Source: Paracoccaceae bacterium (lineage in GTDB: Bacteria > Pseudomonadota > Alphaproteobacteria > Rhodobacterales > Rhodobacteraceae). Taken from it: a DNA stretch of 5,227 nucleotides. The stretch lies in NCBI GenBank assembly GCA_015485015.1, contig WFUK01000298.1, forward strand, positions 1 through 5,227, in the 5' to 3' direction. This document shows, piece by piece, positions 4,700 through 5,227 of the stretch. How positions within the stretch are numbered: position 1 is the first letter of the stretch; every line of letters begins with the position of its first letter. The position numbers and the translations under genes were made by a program. The notes beneath the pieces are model-generated. The model had not been told where the DNA came from, searched no databases, and saw only the letters and a program-made list of their open reading frames with translations.

Positions 4700-5227
4700 A
4701 TGGCAATTACCAGTGCAAACCGCCTAGAGCTATTGCAAATCGCCGAGGCCGTGGCCCGCGAAAAGCTGATCGACCCGAATCTCGTGATCGAGGCGATGGA
4801 AGACAGCTTGGGCAAGGCCGCTAAATCCCGCTATGGGGCCGAGTATGATATCCGCGCCCATATCGACCGCAAAACCGGCGAGCTGACCATGGAGCGCTGC
4901 CGCACCGTGGTTTATGATGATGAATATGAAAATACCTTTACCGAGCTGACGCTGGAAGACGCCCGCGAGATCGATGCGGAAGCCGAGATCGGCACTGTGT
5001 TGACCGACCCGCTGCCGCCTATGGATTTTGGCCGGATCGCGGCGCAATCTGCCAAGCAGGTGATCATGCAAAAGGTGCGCGAAGCCGAGCGCGAGCGTCA
5101 GTTTGATGAATTCAAGGACCGTGTGGGCGAGATCATCAACGGGGTGGTCAAGCGCGTGGAATACGGCAATGTGATTGTTGATGTGGGGCGCGGCGAGGCG
5201 ATTTTGCGCCGCGACCAGCTGATCAAC
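4700..5227 (+). CDS. nusA: Transcription termination/antitermination factor NusA, N-terminal part
   Basis: NusA binds RNA polymerase at the flap and RNA exit channel and promotes pausing, intrinsic termination and antitermination. The frame runs from ATG 4700 through 176 codons to the right edge without a stop, so the rest of S1 and the KH domains are outside the window. Residues 1-130 are the polymerase-binding N-terminal domain, including DFGRIAAQSAKQVIMQKVRE at 109-128. Residues from about 137 open the S1 domain with VKRVEYGNVIVDVGRGEAIL at 150-169, strongly conserved in the family. The start is four bases after the rimP stop, and the ribosome site (AGAGGA, about 4685-4690) lies inside the end of rimP, so translation is probably coupled. 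NusA levels could feed back on the leader terminator, but that is inference. Confidence 0.97.
   Translation, partial: MAITSANRLELLQIAEAVAREKLIDPNLVIEAMEDSLGKAAKSRYGAEYDIRAHIDRKTGELTMERCRTVVYDDEYENTFTELTLEDAREIDAEAEIGTVLTDPLPPMDFGRIAAQSAKQVIMQKVREAERERQFDEFKDRVGEIINGVVKRVEYGNVIVDVGRGEAILRRDQLIN

Noticed and set aside
4132..4815. A 227-codon open frame on the minus strand across rimP and into nusA
   Set aside because: It is fully antisense to two secure genes, has no family-like sequence, and is explained by the codon bias of rimP.

Overview
The window looks like a chromosomal segment from an alphaproteobacterium, most likely a Rhodobacterales (Roseobacter/Rhodobacter-type) species. The reasons are the succinylase-type DapD, a DUF1674/SdhAF4 protein with the typical alphaproteobacterial C-terminus, an alphaproteobacterial-looking NusA directly behind RimP, and moderately GC-rich codon use in the core genes. 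This placement rests on family recognition alone, with no database search.

Layout. On the minus strand lie a partial small conserved gene (148 to 1, running off the left edge) and dapD (979 to 152), three bases apart and probably co-transcribed from a promoter near 1020-1048. Everything right of about 1070 is on the plus strand: sdhAF4 (1111-1284); a 182-residue secreted protein of unknown family (1381-1929); a decayed second sdhAF4 (about 2097-2208); a second 182-residue secreted paralogue (2309-2857); an antibiotic-biosynthesis-monooxygenase (ABM) fold protein (2996-3343); a TetR-family regulator (3387-3947); then a promoter, a leader with two hairpins (the second a textbook intrinsic terminator at 4057-4079), rimP (4129-4695), and the first 176 codons of nusA (4700 to the right edge).

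The most unusual part is 1111-2922. A unit made of sdhAF4, a spacer of about 100 bases, the secreted-protein gene and about 60 bases of 3' flank occurs twice in direct orientation. The two secreted proteins are the same length, align without gaps and are identical at 123 of 182 positions by hand count. The second sdhAF4 has lost its start and middle. Its surviving 3' end differs from the intact gene at 11 of 63 bases, and 10 of those changes are synonymous. That copy was therefore under protein-level selection for most of the time since the two units diverged, or it came in from a related lineage.

Two regulatory layouts deserve attention. A perfect 12-base inverted repeat, extended inward by further symmetric bases over 46 bp (2940-2985), lies on the likely promoter of the ABM gene, with the TetR gene just downstream; this looks like an autoregulated detoxification or redox-response cassette. 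The rimP-nusA operon has an intrinsic terminator between its likely promoter and its first gene. That suggests either transcription attenuation or termination of upstream transcripts.

How the genes relate: dapD serves lysine and diaminopimelate synthesis, sdhAF4 assembles respiratory complex II, and rimP and nusA serve ribosome maturation and transcription. The region between dapD and rimP is accessory in character. I see no tRNA, rRNA, CRISPR array, insertion sequence or phage gene.
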